A stretch of DNA of 64,000 bases, taken from the NCBI RefSeq assembly GCF_000003815.2, contig NC_049981.1, forward strand, positions 18,213,041 through 18,277,040, written 5' to 3'. Below, piece by piece: positions 47,101-61,500 of the stretch. The DNA is from Branchiostoma floridae. Taxonomy: Eukaryota; Chordata; Leptocardii; Amphioxiformes; Branchiostomatidae. Numbering within the stretch: position 1 is the stretch's first letter; each line of letters opens with the position of its first letter. The translations under genes were made by a program, and so were the position numbers. The notes under the pieces are model-generated. The model did no database searches. It saw only the letters and a list, made by a program, of their open reading frames with translations, and was not told the DNA's origin.

Positions 47101-50100
47101 TGAACAGCCATTCAGAAATAGCTATATACATTCAGAGGAAGGCAGATATGTGTATTGTAACTGCTGAGGGGAATTTTGAAATAGTTTTCCTGAGATCTTC
47201 CTTCAAATCATTAGTGGCATGATGTGAAAAAAAAGCAAAGGTTAAGGTAGCTCCAGCCTTTTCAAGGTCATAAGAGCAATGGGTTGTTATCTACTAAGTC
47301 TTGGGCATTGTAGAAGGCAGAGCCCATCTGTCTTTTACCCCCAACTTTTACCACCCCAACTGAAGTCAGGTACCCATTTTCACACCTGGATGGAATGAGC
47401 AAAGTTGTGCAACATCAACATGGAATGCCTGGAATTGAACCATGACCTCTTAATCTCTTAATCTTCATAACACATATATATACAATGTCCAAATCTTTAC
47501 AAAGACACTTATGAAACATACAGACACACCTGAACATCCTTAAGTGCCCCATTCTGCACCCCGACAGCCACAGTGTGGGTAGTCTGGCTCTTCAAGTTCA
47601 CAGTCGAGCTGAGGTCAGGGAACCCTGCACAGGTGAAGGTCAGGTCCTGGCTGCCTGCATCCAGTCTCTGGTAGCCTGAGGCCTGGTGTACATGTATGAC
47701 AGAAAATATATCAGGAAGACGCAAGTACCACCATCAGGGTTGAAAAACTTGTGAATGAGAAATCACAAAAACTGTGAAGTGTTCAGTACCAAAGACAGAC
47801 ATGTTAATGTGTGGATGACATCAGGCACCAAAGCCATGTATGTTACAGTGTGTATAACACCCCGTTCATACTAGGATTCCCGTATCCGGATATATCCTGA
47901 TTCGTGGTGAATCCGGATTCGCGAACCCTGGTATGAACGGTCCGAATCCGGATCTTTATGGGATATATCCGGATACGCCGAATCCACATCTGGAGGTGGA
48001 TTCATCCGGATTCGCTGTGGGGTGAACCCTGGTATGAACGCAATAGGATTCACGTATCCGGATTCGCTGTCGGATCTGACGTCAAACATAACTCTTAAGT
48101 AGCGTTTGCATTTGTGTAGCATGGTAAGGATGAGGCAACGGGCTGCGTCGCAGATGGCAGGGTACGAACACCTGTTCTAACAACATTCTAGAACGGTCAG
48201 TTAAAGAATAAAGATCATTTTAAAGTTTCGAGTAGGTCGTGAAGACGTGTACTTCTTGCCGTGCAAACACTCCGTCATTTTGGTTGCATTCCCTTCTTCC
48301 AAGTGCACGACGCAGCCCGTTGCCTCACCCTTACCATCATACACCAATGCAAACGATACTTAAGAGTTACGTTTGACGTCATCAAACAGTATCAGATGAT
48401 GTAATTAGGATATATCCGGATCTGATTTTGGACACGAATAATCATATCCGGATTCGTCTAACCCTGGTATGAACGCAAATGGATATATCCGGATTCACGC
48501 CGTACCCGGATATATCCGGATACGCGAATCCTAGTATGAACGGGGCCTAAATGGTGCTCAGCACCAAGGACAGGTATGCTAATGTGTGTGAAGTGTTCAG
48601 TACCAAGGACAGGTATGCTATCACAAGTTTGGTTAGTGTTTAGTACCAAGGACAGGTATGCTAACATCTATGGATGGTGTTTTCACCATAGATAGGTATG
48701 CTAACATAAGTGTGAATGGCATTCAGGACCAAGGGCAGGTATATTTACATGTGTGTATGCATGGATGGTATTCAGCACAAAGGATAGTTATGCTAACGTG
48801 TGTGGTGTTAAGCATGAAGTATAGGTATGTTAACAGGCAAGTGGATGGTGTTTACAACCAAAGACAGGTCTTTTTGGTTCTACTATGATCAACTGCGCCT
48901 CTAACAATAGTGATTTGGAAAATGGACTATTGAAAGAAGCCACAATAAAACTCGTCACAATTTCCGAAAGTTAACTGATGAAACAGAAAAAGTGGGATAC
49001 TTACCATGGTGTGTATGATTTACATCGAGCAATCAGCCCTCGAGCAAAAACTTGGAAATAAACTCACTTAAGATAATCTAAAAGCAGTCAAAGCTTGTAC
49101 CACTTACCTCAGCAAACGGAAGGGTGAGGTTGTAGTTGTTCTGCCCCTGTACACTCAAGTCACACGGGGAAATGTTGATGATACGCAGATCAGCCTTGTC
49201 AACAGGGGGTCCTACTATCTCTGCATTCTGAAACACACAACAAGGCTTCAGGTGCATTACTTGCATTGGGATTCATTGTTCCATATACATGTACATGTGG
49301 CATAGCGGCCTTGTGGTTAGGGTTGTTGACTCAGAACCATGGAGGTACTTACTGACAGGTCCCGATGTTGTGCCCTTGGAAAAGCCACTTAACACCAATT
49401 TCCTCACATGTGTCAAATGAAAATGACTAGCTTTGGCTAGAGATGTCCCTTGGATAGGATGCTGAATGGAGGTCCATGTTGGAGGAGAGCAACACCTCAA
49501 GCAAGTTTAAGAATCCACCACACTTATCAAAATGAGTTGGGATCAATCCCAGTGTTAGTGGATCAAATAAATCAGTCTGAGTATGCAGCTTGCACTCTAC
49601 AGTACAAAAATGGTGTGTTTTGAGTGTATGAAATATTCCATTCTGTCCATCCAGTTAGACAGCAAAATCTACAGCAATGGAAAAGCCAATGTGATTGTTA
49701 CCTACCTCCAGTCTTAGCTCAACAAAACCTGCAATGACAAATGCAGCAGCTGCTAGCAGCATACCAGCCCCCATCCGCTGAAGAGGTCTGTGGAAAATCA
49801 ACAGACAGACCCAAAATTTAAAATGCCAGGATTCTTGCTGTTCATATAGCAGAGTGTCAAGTCTCAAAAGATATCAAAGAGTCACAATGACTTCCAGTCT
49901 TAATATGGCATAACAAATACATGTAGAAGAATTTGGTGTCCCTTCAGAATAAGTATTACATGTGTACTATTAGTTCTGCTTGATATTCAAATACTCTATA
50001 ACATTACTTCTAGAATATGGCCCTATAATACATTGACAGCTGTCTTAAGAAACGAGAGGAAGTTGTATCTGAGAAGTTGAACTACTAGTATAACATGCAT

Positions 50101-53100
50101 TGGCATAATACCGGTAGTAAGACTTATACCGGTAGATTAAAAATACTGGAACTTAAAGAGATCTACACATGCAACAATAGTTATTTCTGAGCTGTGCACA
50201 CTTCAGACATCTAGGTGTCCAATACATCATTTACAAAGCATCGATAACAATGCATTCGAAGACAACAAGGCCAAAAGTTTTCAGTATCTTTTTCGGGGTA
50301 GGCAGCTCGTCGTGGGACGAACACACTGTCACATTCATTGCCAAATTTATAGATCATAATTACACATGCTCACGGCACAAGACGAACATGATTCAACAAC
50401 AATCTTGAATTTCTGTTGGTGACCTACAACTCATGTAAAAGTGTGAAGAACCGTTGCATAATAGCCCAGATCTACGACTGAATGGGCAAAATTGAACGTA
50501 CGCAGCCATTTTCCCGCCATTTTTATATCTACGCTAGCAGTGAAGTGTTACGTCATAGCGGTTGTGACGGACAGAAGTTAAATGAAAATTCTTGACAGTA
50601 TACGTCCGTTTTCTCTTGACATTTTGTATGCTCATGCAGGTTTATGTTTTATGCATTTACTGACAGAAAAGGAAGGAACATCAGAGGATGTATAAATGTA
50701 CATAGCGGCAGTTAATTGTGCCGTGTTTCTTCCTACCGGTATTTTGTACCCCCTCCCAACCACGCGCCCGTTCGCCGTGTAATTCCGCGGCGTGTTACAA
50801 TTACAATATTACGCTTTTAGCAGGACAAGAGTGGCAGAAAAGTTACACAGAAGAAGTGGCAAGGGTAACCTATAACAGCAACATGTAACTGGAGAAAATG
50901 ATGCGTTGACAATTTGTCAAATCAGTATGGCTAGAGAAATCGTCGTAAACGTACCGGTATTATGATAATAGATGTTACATTAGTCACTGCAGATGTATAA
51001 AGATATCACAGTCTTAAATTGTATACTAGAAAGGCCGACATTTGCTTAAGAGCAAATACAGCATATTTCAGCCATACCCCTTCCCACGCAACATTGGACT
51101 GTTCCAAATCACCCCTGCGCAAAAATGGAACATCCTCTTAACAGTACATTATCCCCCAAAGTGGACTGGTATTGTGAATTGATTCCAGGTAAAAACAGAG
51201 CTTGCTTCTATTTTTCAGAAAATGACAATAATCACACCTTCCATTCAGAAAATTTTCATCATGACTGAAAATTGTTGAATGACTTCATGTAATGTCATTA
51301 ACAATTTTCAGTACGATAACTAGGTGTAAGTTTAAAAAAGTATAAGCTCCTTGTGATGTGGGTACATTTATTGTTGCAGTGAACTTTTTTTATTCAAGTA
51401 GGGCATACGATTTAATAATTATCAAGCATACCCTGGCGCTGAGAGTGTTTTATTGGGCTGAAACTCTGGCAGTTTAAAGTTACTTACAATTTAAATGTTC
51501 AAAGTTTATGTCAAACAACAACAGCACTAGGAACACATACATTTGCTCTGGAGAAAATACAGCAGTTTTCACAAGTTCCAGTCCAGTGATAGAAATGTGG
51601 CCACTACAGACAGGTGGTCACTATAGAGAAAATGCTGATCTATTGACTAGGAGCCATACGTTACACATGATTTCAGTACACTGATCATTAATCATATAAA
51701 CATTGCACAGGTAAGCCAATTGTTTAGATGTACAATTAAGTTCAAATAATTCTGAAGAGAAATATTGATGAGAAAATAATCATTCTCGCCACTGTCTAAC
51801 TTATAATTACGTATCAAAACTAAACGCAGATTTTCTAACTAACGCACCTTTCGCCGACTTCATCAAAGGACCGCCGGCTATCAATCAAACACGGCTGTTG
51901 ATTAGACTTAGAGTTTCAAACAGTCATGTGCTGCGTGCCAGTTTACAGCGAACTTCATGCTACGTGATGTTTTACATTGCTTGGACCTTCTTTCCTACAG
52001 CGGTGCTTCTACAAAATATTTAGACTGTAACACTGAGTCCCACATGTTTTATAGAATAGAATTTGACGCAGAACAGCGTTTTTTGCTGGGTATTTTTCTT
52101 GAAACATGTCCGTGGGAATATCAGCGAGGCGGCGACGTAGGGATATCAGACCGTCAACAAAAGTCGCACGGCGGCTAACGGCGCAGCGAAGATACTAGCG
52201 CTATAAATAAGCGCTTCAACTAAGGATGGCAACGCGTACAATATTTTTGTATACTGTTGAGCTAAGTAAAGTTTGTTGTTTATGAGGTTTTAGTTGTCTT
52301 TGAAGCCTTGACCCGAAATATTTTAAAGTCAAACTGCTGAAGAGAAGTAAGTGACTGCTACGATTATCGTAGATATGGCCCTAAAAAAACTGATAAAAGA
52401 AGCCTTCTCAATAGTCTAAAATGCAAGAGCTTCCGGGGGGGCTTCGCCCACCTGGGTCCCCCCCACAGTGGCCCTGCCCCTGGACCCCGCCAGGGACATT
52501 CGGCGGCCCCGGACCCCTGTCCGACGCTTTGAAAAAATCCTGGCGAGAAGTCTGTACGGCCTGAGTCTTCAAGTTAACGTATTGTGTGGTCCCGCTTATG
52601 AATATTAATTAGCCTTCGCTTTCCTCTTCGCTGATTGGATGAACCATTAATTGAATTAACTCTTCCTGCCGGCTAGACGCAGGTGCAGATGTCGGCTCTG
52701 TGGGGTGAACGTCCGAAAGGTCATGGCATGGAGAACGAAAGAAAACCAATTTCCCCTAAAAAAAAGTGCTGTAATTAAGCCTTTTACAGTACTTTATGCC
52801 AAAAAATTTTACTTGGATCATTTTACCAACTATCTTATGCCTATCTATACCAAATGTTACTCATACCAGGGTACAGGGGTGCAAAATATACCGTTATAAG
52901 ACCGTCAACAACAGTCGCACGGAGCTAACAGCGCAGCGAAAATACCATCGCTAGCGTTTCAACTTCGGATAACAAGTTATAAGTACTGTTGAACTCAGTA
53001 ACGCTAAAGTTTGTTTTTAGTTGCCTTTGACGGTTTGACCTGAAATAGTGTTACGCTAAACTCCTGAAGAGAAGTTAAGTGACTGCTGCGATTATCATAG

Positions 53101-55492
53101 ATATGCCCCTAAGAACTGATACAATATAAAGCCTTCTGAATAGTCTAAAATGCGAGAGCCTTAGGCGGGCTTTGCTCCCCCTGGCGGGAACATATACGGG
53201 ATCATGAGGCCCCGCTTATGAATATTAATTAGCCTTTGGCCTCCTCTTCGCTGATTGGCTAGGTCTTTGATTCAATTAACTCTCCGGCTGACGCGCACAG
53301 GTGTGGCTCTGTGCGGCGTCACGGAAGGTCACGTCAGGAGGCCAAAAGAAAACAAATTTCCCCTCAGAAAAGTGCCAAAATGAATCATTTTAAAGTTGTT
53401 TATGTCAAAAATTTTACTTGAATCTTGTTACCAAGTATCTAATGCCTATCTATACCAAATTTCAGGTCATTTAATTGTAATACCAGGGTACAGGAGCCAA
53501 AAGTGTCCTTTTTTGGTCAAAAATTGGCCAAAAATCGCAAAAATAAGCATTTTGTTGCACTGTACACCAAAAGTGTTATTGAATTTATATGAAGGGATTA
53601 TCAAGGAACATCTGTGTCAAATTTCAGCTCATTCGGTTGCAATACCAAGGTACAGGAGCCAAAAGTGTCCTTTTTTGGTCAAAAATTGGTCAAAAAATCG
53701 CAAAAATAAGCATTTTGTTGTACTGTACACCAAAAGTGTTATTGAATTGATATGGGGGCATTATCAAGGCACATCTCTGTCAAATTTCAGCTCATTTGGT
53801 TGTAATACCAGGGTACAGGGACAAAAGTGTCCCTTTTTGGTCAAAAATTGGTCAAAAAATCGCAAAAATAAGCATTTTGTTGTACTGTACACCAAAAGTG
53901 TTATCGAATTTATATGGGGGCATTATCAAGGCACATCTCTGTCAAATTTCAGCTCATTTGGTTGTAATACCAGGGTACAGCGGCCAAAATATACAGTTTT
54001 GGTCTAAAATTGACCAAAAAATCTCAATAAAATCATTTTAGAGGCAGATATGAAAAAACTGAGAAAAGATCATCAAGGTATTGGCCCATTCTATCCCTGT
54101 GCCAAATTTCAGGTCATTCGGTCCAGGAACGGCGGAGATGAATCACTTTGAAGATTTGACAGGAGAAAGAAAGAAGAAGAAACATTACGAATACAATATA
54201 TTTCACCATACTATGTATGGCTGAAATATAATAACAATACTTCTGCTTAATCACTTTGACCTGAACTTAGCATGTCAGCACAAATGTACAATAAAAGTCA
54301 TTCATGCAAAAATCAAAAGAGCACAGGAATTGACCAGAAACTTACTTGACCAGAAGGTTGCACTTGGCAAACAGTGGGTAAATAATGCCTTCAAATATAG
54401 GGATGAAGACCAGGATCATCAGGGCATTGGTGAACTGTAAAATACAGGCAAATTACACTGCATGAAGGGGAGTGCCACAAGACACCATCTTGTCACAAAA
54501 TTGGCTTACAGAAATCTCCCTGTTCACGGTACTTTGAAAGTTTATCTAGAATTATTGTTAATTCGATGGACAAACAGAAATCTGAATACAAGAGCTTAAT
54601 CAGTACCTGCATCTGGTCTGGTTTTAGACGCCCAAGTGGACCCTGCAAACAAAACAACAGATTTAAGTAAGAAGATGATCTAATAACTTAAGGCACATGC
54701 AATCTTCACAATGAATCATAGATGGCTGTCTCCAGCTTGAAGTCTTCTTCTATCCCACTTATTGTTTGTGAGTCCATGCTGTTGATTTGCATTTTATATC
54801 TCTCATTTTCAGCTTACAAAAGTTGATCCTCACCAATTTCATGAAGTTCAGATTTTTTTTGGTTACACAGGTGCGATTTTTGTCCCTCCTAAATTTCCAT
54901 CCTCGGATGGAGGGACCAATCCTGGAGACAGCCATGAGAAAAACTGGAGGAATGAGGCTGGCATGATAATTGCTTTGGAAGAAATTAAGAAGACAAACAC
55001 TGACAGTGGATACAGTAGTGTAATTGTATCATTTACACAATGGTAAACACAGAAAATATATCCCAAAAAAATCATCTCTTACATTTTATGAAATAAAGAA
55101 TGCACACATTACATAGGTCATGTTGTACATACTAGATTAATGTTACCTAAAGCCAAAAGATTTTAATGTACTTGTACTTCTTATTGAATACCAATAACAT
55201 TAATAACTAGAGAGGCGACATTTTCGTGAAAATGCATAATGTTTCCCTTGGAGCAATTTGACCTAGGTAGTAGCCATATGTAGTGATCTATCTGTCTCCT
55301 AAGAAGTGTTGTGTAGGTATGGTTTTATGTATATATATATATGTATATATATATATATACATGTATATATACATATATACATATGTGCGTGTGTGTGTGT
55401 ATATATATATACATATATATACACATACATATACATAGATACATCTCTCTCTCTATATATATATATGTGTATGTATATGTATATATATATAT

Positions 55493-55536
<44 letters not shown>

Positions 55537-58500
55537 GCATATATATATGTATATATATATGTATATATATATGTATATATATATATATATATAGGACAGG
55601 TTTTGTGAGTAAATGGAAGAATTTTGGAGGGGTGAAATGTTGTATGTTGGTAATAGGACTTGCTGTTGTTACACTTGTGTGTGAGGAGACAACAGTTCTG
55701 AAGTTATGGTACATTTCGGATTGAAGTATGCGTTTTCTCATTTGGGTATGACCTGAATAAAATAGAACACGGTGTATTCTGCATCATCCTTGGTTCCAGC
55801 CGTGCTGCGGGTCGGATTACTCTCGGGTATTTGGGTGATCCTTCCTGTGGTAGGGGTGGTAGCTGGTGTGATACGGCTATATATATATAAGACACGTGTG
55901 TGTGTATTGTATATATATATATATATAGATAGATACATGTTGTCAGAAGAATGACAAAGAGACAATGTCATAGTTCAGAGAATGNNNNNNNNNNNNNNNN
56001 NNNNNNNNNNNNNNNNNNNNNNNNNNNNNNNNNNNNNNNNNNNNNNNNNNNNNNNNNNNNNNNNNNNNNNNNNNNNNNNNNNNNNNNNNNNNNNNNNNNN
56101 NNNNNNNNNNNNNNNNNNNNNNNNNNNNNNNNNNNNNNNNNNNNNNNNNNNNNNNNNNNNNNNNNNNNNNNNNNNNNNNNNNNNNNNNNNNNNNNNNNNN
56201 NNNNNNNNNNNNNNNNNNNNNNNNNNNNNNNNNNNNNNNNNNNNNNNNNNNNNNNNNNNNNNNNNNNNNNNNNNNNNNNNNNNNNNNNNNNNNNNNNNNN
56301 NNNNNNNNNNNNNNNNNNNNNNNNNNNNNNNNNNNNNNNNNNNNNNNNNNNNNNNNNNNNNNNNNNNNNNNNNNNNNNNNNNNNNNNNNNNNNNNNNNNN
56401 NNNNNNNNNNNNNNNNNNNNNNNNNNNNNNNNNNNNNNNNNNNNNNNNNNNNNNNNNNNNNNNNNNNNNNNNNNNNNNNNNNNNNNNNNNNNNNNNNNNN
56501 NNNNNNNNNNNNNNNNNNNNNNNNNNNNNNNNNNNNNNNNNNNNNNNNNNNNNNNNNNNNNNNNNNNNNNNNNNNNNNNNNNNNNNNNNNNNNNNNNNNN
56601 NNNNNNNNNNNNNNNNNNNNNNNNNNNNNNNNNNNNNNNNNNNNNNNNNNNNNNNNNNNNNNNNNNNNNNNNNNNNNNNNNNNNNNNNNNNNNNNNNNNN
56701 NNNNNTGTTTTGAGACTTTGGACTGTGTCGTTGTACAGAAGTGGCTTTCTGGGCTGGTTGATAGTCCTGCAATGGAAAGATGATATGTGCATGAGATGAG
56801 TTGTCAGATTATGTATTTTTATGTTGTTCCCACATACAAACCCCATGTGTTCGTGTTCAAGCCCTTGATGATGATAGGCAGCCTGAAGACATTAAAGTGT
56901 CATGAATATAGACTGGCTGGCCGTAAATTTTACGCTTGCGGAAATTTTGTGAACATCGACGAATTTGCGTCTCCAAAATTCACATCAGAATGGAACAAAG
57001 GTTGTAAAGCCCCAATTTGGCCGAAAAGAATAAACGTACGTCCAAAATAAGAACGTACCGCAGGGCTCTCCCCAGAATTTTTTTTGGGAGTGAACTGTGA
57101 AGTTTTCATCTTGTACGTAACGTTAGAGAAAATTCACTCTACAAATTTCCGGTGGCTTGCTCTGACGCACCGTGCTAAGATGCCATTATATCCAGGGAGC
57201 AGACATGAAAGCGTTCAGTTTTACCGGGCTTTTTCAAGGTAAGCAAAAGTATTTTCTGTCATAATAAAACATCGTGGCCCGCTGTTTTTCCCAAGAAATA
57301 CGTATTTTTGTACAGAGATGGCGCGAGTCAGAAATACACACCTCTGATTGGTGAATGGCAGCACAACAACAACAACTGAATACATAAAGAGGGGGAATCC
57401 CCGGCGAAGTCGCGCTCTGATTGGTTGGAGCGGTGCATCACGGGAGCTTTCCATCGGCTGCTGCTTGCTGCCGCCATTTTTTTGTTTCAAAGAGTTACAT
57501 TTTAAAACGCAAAAGAACGCTATTTTCACGATTACATTGGACCATCGTAGTTAAAATAAATGCATAATCCAAAGAACTTTACATTGATGGTGTCTCTAGC
57601 GTAATTTTGGGTTTCGATGCAGCCGTAATTGTGCTGAGATTTAGCGTGGGTTATTCACCGAAAATAAATGATGTCGCATTTTTCTGGTGACACAAAAACA
57701 AAACTCCCGCAAAGAAGAAGCCTGCAACATTTTCGGATCATAGCGATTATTTTCTGGGTAGAATGTTCGTGGATGTGCCGGCGTGCAGCGGCATGATACC
57801 TCAGTTATAGAATATTTGTTGTCACAAGGGCCACGGTATGAGAAAAAATTATGCCATCCCCGGCACGCTGCTACGTGCGGCCTTTACCGCTTGCGTAAAT
57901 TTTGTCAACAAAGGGACTTAAAAGGCTTGTAAAGCACGGAAACTTAGTAAACATCTTGAACATGAACGGCCTATATTTCTGTGGATCTAACGTTAGTTTT
58001 TCGGGGATGGGAGCACAACGTGGATCAAGGGGAAAATATGAGATTCGTGCAGCGTGGATCAAGGGGAAAATATGAGATTCGTGCAGCGTAAATTTTGTCA
58101 CGCTAAGGCCATGGAAATGTACCGTTGCTTACCTGCTTTGCAGTGCGTGGTGGAGCTGTGGAGCCGACAAAACACACCTCGTACGCGCGAGCCGACAAAA
58201 CACCGAGCCGAGTGCAGCTGGTGGAGCTGTGGAGCCGACAAAACACACCTCGTACGCGCGAGCCGACAAACCAAAACACCACCTCGTAGACGCGCGCGTG
58301 ACTGCTACAGTGCAGTGACCTAGCAGCTCATTGGTTCACATTTGACGTATCCATGACAAAGCTAGACTTCTGCCCAATCAAAAAGCTGGTCTGTGCGTTG
58401 ATAGGTTTACCCCTGACGTATCAAGCTAGACTTCTGCCCAATCAAAAAGCTGCTCTGTGGGGACTGCCATTTTGTGACCTTTGCGTTGATAGGTTTAGCC

Positions 58501-61500
58501 CTGACGTCTGAGCAAGATAGTAAGAATGTCAGCCAATCAAAAAGATGGAAACGTGTACAACTTCCATTTCTCCTGACTTTTTTGTTATATGCAAATACCT
58601 GTAAGGATACTATATGTTCTCCCTTCGGGAAACATAATAACAAGATTAAAGCTTTATAATGACATTTTCAATTGTTTCTCACCAGATTTCCATCCATCTT
58701 CTCTGCTTGTAAGGTCCACCTGGATCCCTATAGAAAAGACGGACAACTGTCACTCTTGAGGGGCAGAATTACAATGTATTGTCAGATGGGGCAAAGTCTT
58801 TAACTCCTGTGATCTGAATTTTATGTCTGTCAGAGAATCTGCTCCCCTGGGTAAGGAGGCACTTGGATAGAGCATGGCAGTACAAAGCCACTCTTACCCT
58901 CTTAAGAAAGAAATTCTGAATCTACAAAGACATAATGATGGTACTATCATCTCGACCTTCTTACCTGTTGGTCAAACAGTGCCCAGAACACAGGGAGTGG
59001 AAGGAACAGGACAATAACATGAACCACCTTCTTGATGTCCTCAACCAAGTCTCTCTGTACAAAACAAAATGTGGGCATGTTAATCTTTTATTTTAACTGC
59101 ATTTTCTTTAAAGTGATAATAGCCTTTCTTGTAGATTCATGCCCTATCCATATTACAAATCTATCCAGTGTTTTTAGTTATTGTTTTCTTGCCTGTATTT
59201 CTTCTATAGTCTAGAACTACTGGTAGAATTCATTGATATGACATTCATTCCATAAGCATTATTATGTAAAAGATTCTTCTGGTTGTTGGAACCAATTTCC
59301 CAAGCAGCCCTCATAAACCCAGTCTCATCTATTGGGTCAGTTAAAGTTGATCTCAATCATGATGTTTCTGAAGGAGAGATGCTGTTACAGCTGTAATCTG
59401 TATCCCTGGAGTGGCCTTCAGGTCACAACTTGTGGCTTTTGGGCCTAGAACAATTAACACTTATCATGGTGAGCTACATGTACAACATTGTACCTCATAG
59501 TTGTCTGAAGCCCAGTCCAGCCAATGGTCTTTCTTCTCTCCACTTTTGCTGGTTATCCTATTTTTCAATGCACTCTGCAACAAATCAAAAGAAAAAAAAT
59601 ATCAATTTGTTTATTTTACTCATCTGACAAAAAATCAATTTAGCACCATCACAATGTCTAGTAAACTATTGGCACTTTCAGAAAGAAGAGGTTGGAAGAT
59701 TAACTGCATGTTCTACTGGAAGGCAGAGCCCATCCCTTTCCTTCCACCACCTGTTACCTCCCTTACTGAAGTCAGGCTATCAATTTTAAACCTGGCTGGG
59801 GGAGTGAGTTAAGTGCCTTTCCCAAGGACACAAAGTCTAGCCATGCAGGAATGCCAGTAGTCAAAACTATGACCTCTCCATATCTGCTAGCCTAGCCACT
59901 AAGCCATTGAACATCACTTCACATTATCCCTTTTTAGATACACAAATTCTCTGCAGGACCTTTAAGTAACTCTTAAGATGCCAGATACTCATAGAATCAC
60001 CTACCCCTACTGTTCTGAAGACCAATCCAGTGATGTTCCCACTTGGTGGAATTCTTTTGTACATACTCGAGCCAGCCACAAAAATCACTGTAACATCAAA
60101 AATACTTGGTTAAATGAAGGAATGCTTGATTATGAACCAACAGGAACAAGAAATTAAATATCCTCTATGAAGTATTTAAGTTTTTTTTTGTGGGACCAAC
60201 ATTGGCAAAGTCAGCCATTCCATATGCAAATTGCAATCCCCAGTTATGTCATCTTCGACCTCACACCCTGCCACTGTATGAAATTCAAATAACTAAGGAC
60301 ACACACTAGTACATGTAAAAACAAACAATATCCCCATTTGCACAGACAAACTTACAAACTGCGGCCAACATCAGGACTGCTGGGACTCCAAATGCTAGAG
60401 GATAACAGTCTCCTCCATAGCACTGGACATCACCTGGAGTAAAGTGTGGAACAGAACAGAACAGACATAATGTTACATATAGGATACAACACGGATTATT
60501 CAGTATCACAAGAGGTACATGCCTGAATGTTGGTAGGATCGCCCAATGTTAAATGATAATGTTTTATTATTCAGGTTCCCTTTATCATAAGCAAAGCAGG
60601 CAAATACAATGCCAAATACAATGACAATATTACCAATAACAATTGTATTGCTACACATGTGTTTATATCAAATATGCAACGATGCGGTCACATTTGTCAT
60701 TGGTCATTGTTAAGCAATATTCAAGCAGGCTTTGACAGAACCAAATGCTGACATGGATCTAAGACATCATTTTCCATAACAAGACAGGTGCATTTGGCAG
60801 GACACATGCATGGCTAGCCCAAGAATGCCAGAAGTTTGTGATATTACGACAATTGTACAATGTATGTGACCAGGCGCTGACACACTTACTGCGTAAGATT
60901 GGAGTCAGGAAGAGGGACAGTAGGCTGCCAGCATTGATGGAGAAATAGAACATGGAGAAGTAGAGTTGTCGCATTCTGTCCTGTTTGGGGAAATATAATA
61001 GACATAGTAAACAATACAATCTTGCTTGTCAACACTTTGTAGAGGATGTACATCTATCAAAAGGATTTCCCTGTGGATCAGCTGGTAGCAGCTCTCACAT
61101 ACTTGAGCTCCTGGTTCTAATTAGATGGTAACTGGGAGAGACAGGTTCAAATCCCACGGTCAGCTGCTGTCTGAAATAGGACTTAAGCTACATATAGTTT
61201 TTTCAACATAACTTTATTAAAGGCTCTAATGTTAAAAGTGTAAAATATCTGATGCTGGAAAACTGAGATACATACCTGGTCGGCTGAGAACTGGTCTCCC
61301 CCAAAAGCAGACACACATGGTTTGATCCCACCAGTGCCAAACCCTATCACCAGCAGGCCTATCAGGGGTCCAGCTCTGAAAAATCAACACAAGTCAGCTG
61401 CTACAAAGTGAGCAAAACTTTATGATTGTTTGTTTGATTGTATTGCATCCTGATACACTGAAGAGTACAAGCTGCATACCTGGACAGATTTATTTGATCC

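Larger units (their letters stand above)
51066..54226. mobile_element. Candidate ~3.2-kb composite element with TATTTCAGCCATAC ends
   Basis: Inverted ends TTTCAGCCATAC (51066) and GTATGGCTGAAA (ending 54226), each bordered by TA. The right end also forms a small hairpin (TTTCACCATAC..GTATGGCTGAAA) after an AAGAAGAAGAAACATTACGA stretch. Inside are two ~600-750-bp direct repeats (52148-52898, 52899-53500) and a 162-bp array. It fills most of one SLC15 intron. Whether the left end really belongs to the same element is uncertain. Confidence 0.45.

Noticed and set aside
53396-54007. 203-codon plus-strand open frame
   Set aside because: It lies in the 162-bp tandem array inside a putative transposon, with no start context, family match or splice partner.
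55306-55741. Tyrosine/isoleucine-rich open frames on both strands
   Set aside because: Translation of a (TA)n microsatellite.
55951-56846. Open frames of 240-290 codons
   Set aside because: They consist almost wholly of the N run of the assembly gap.
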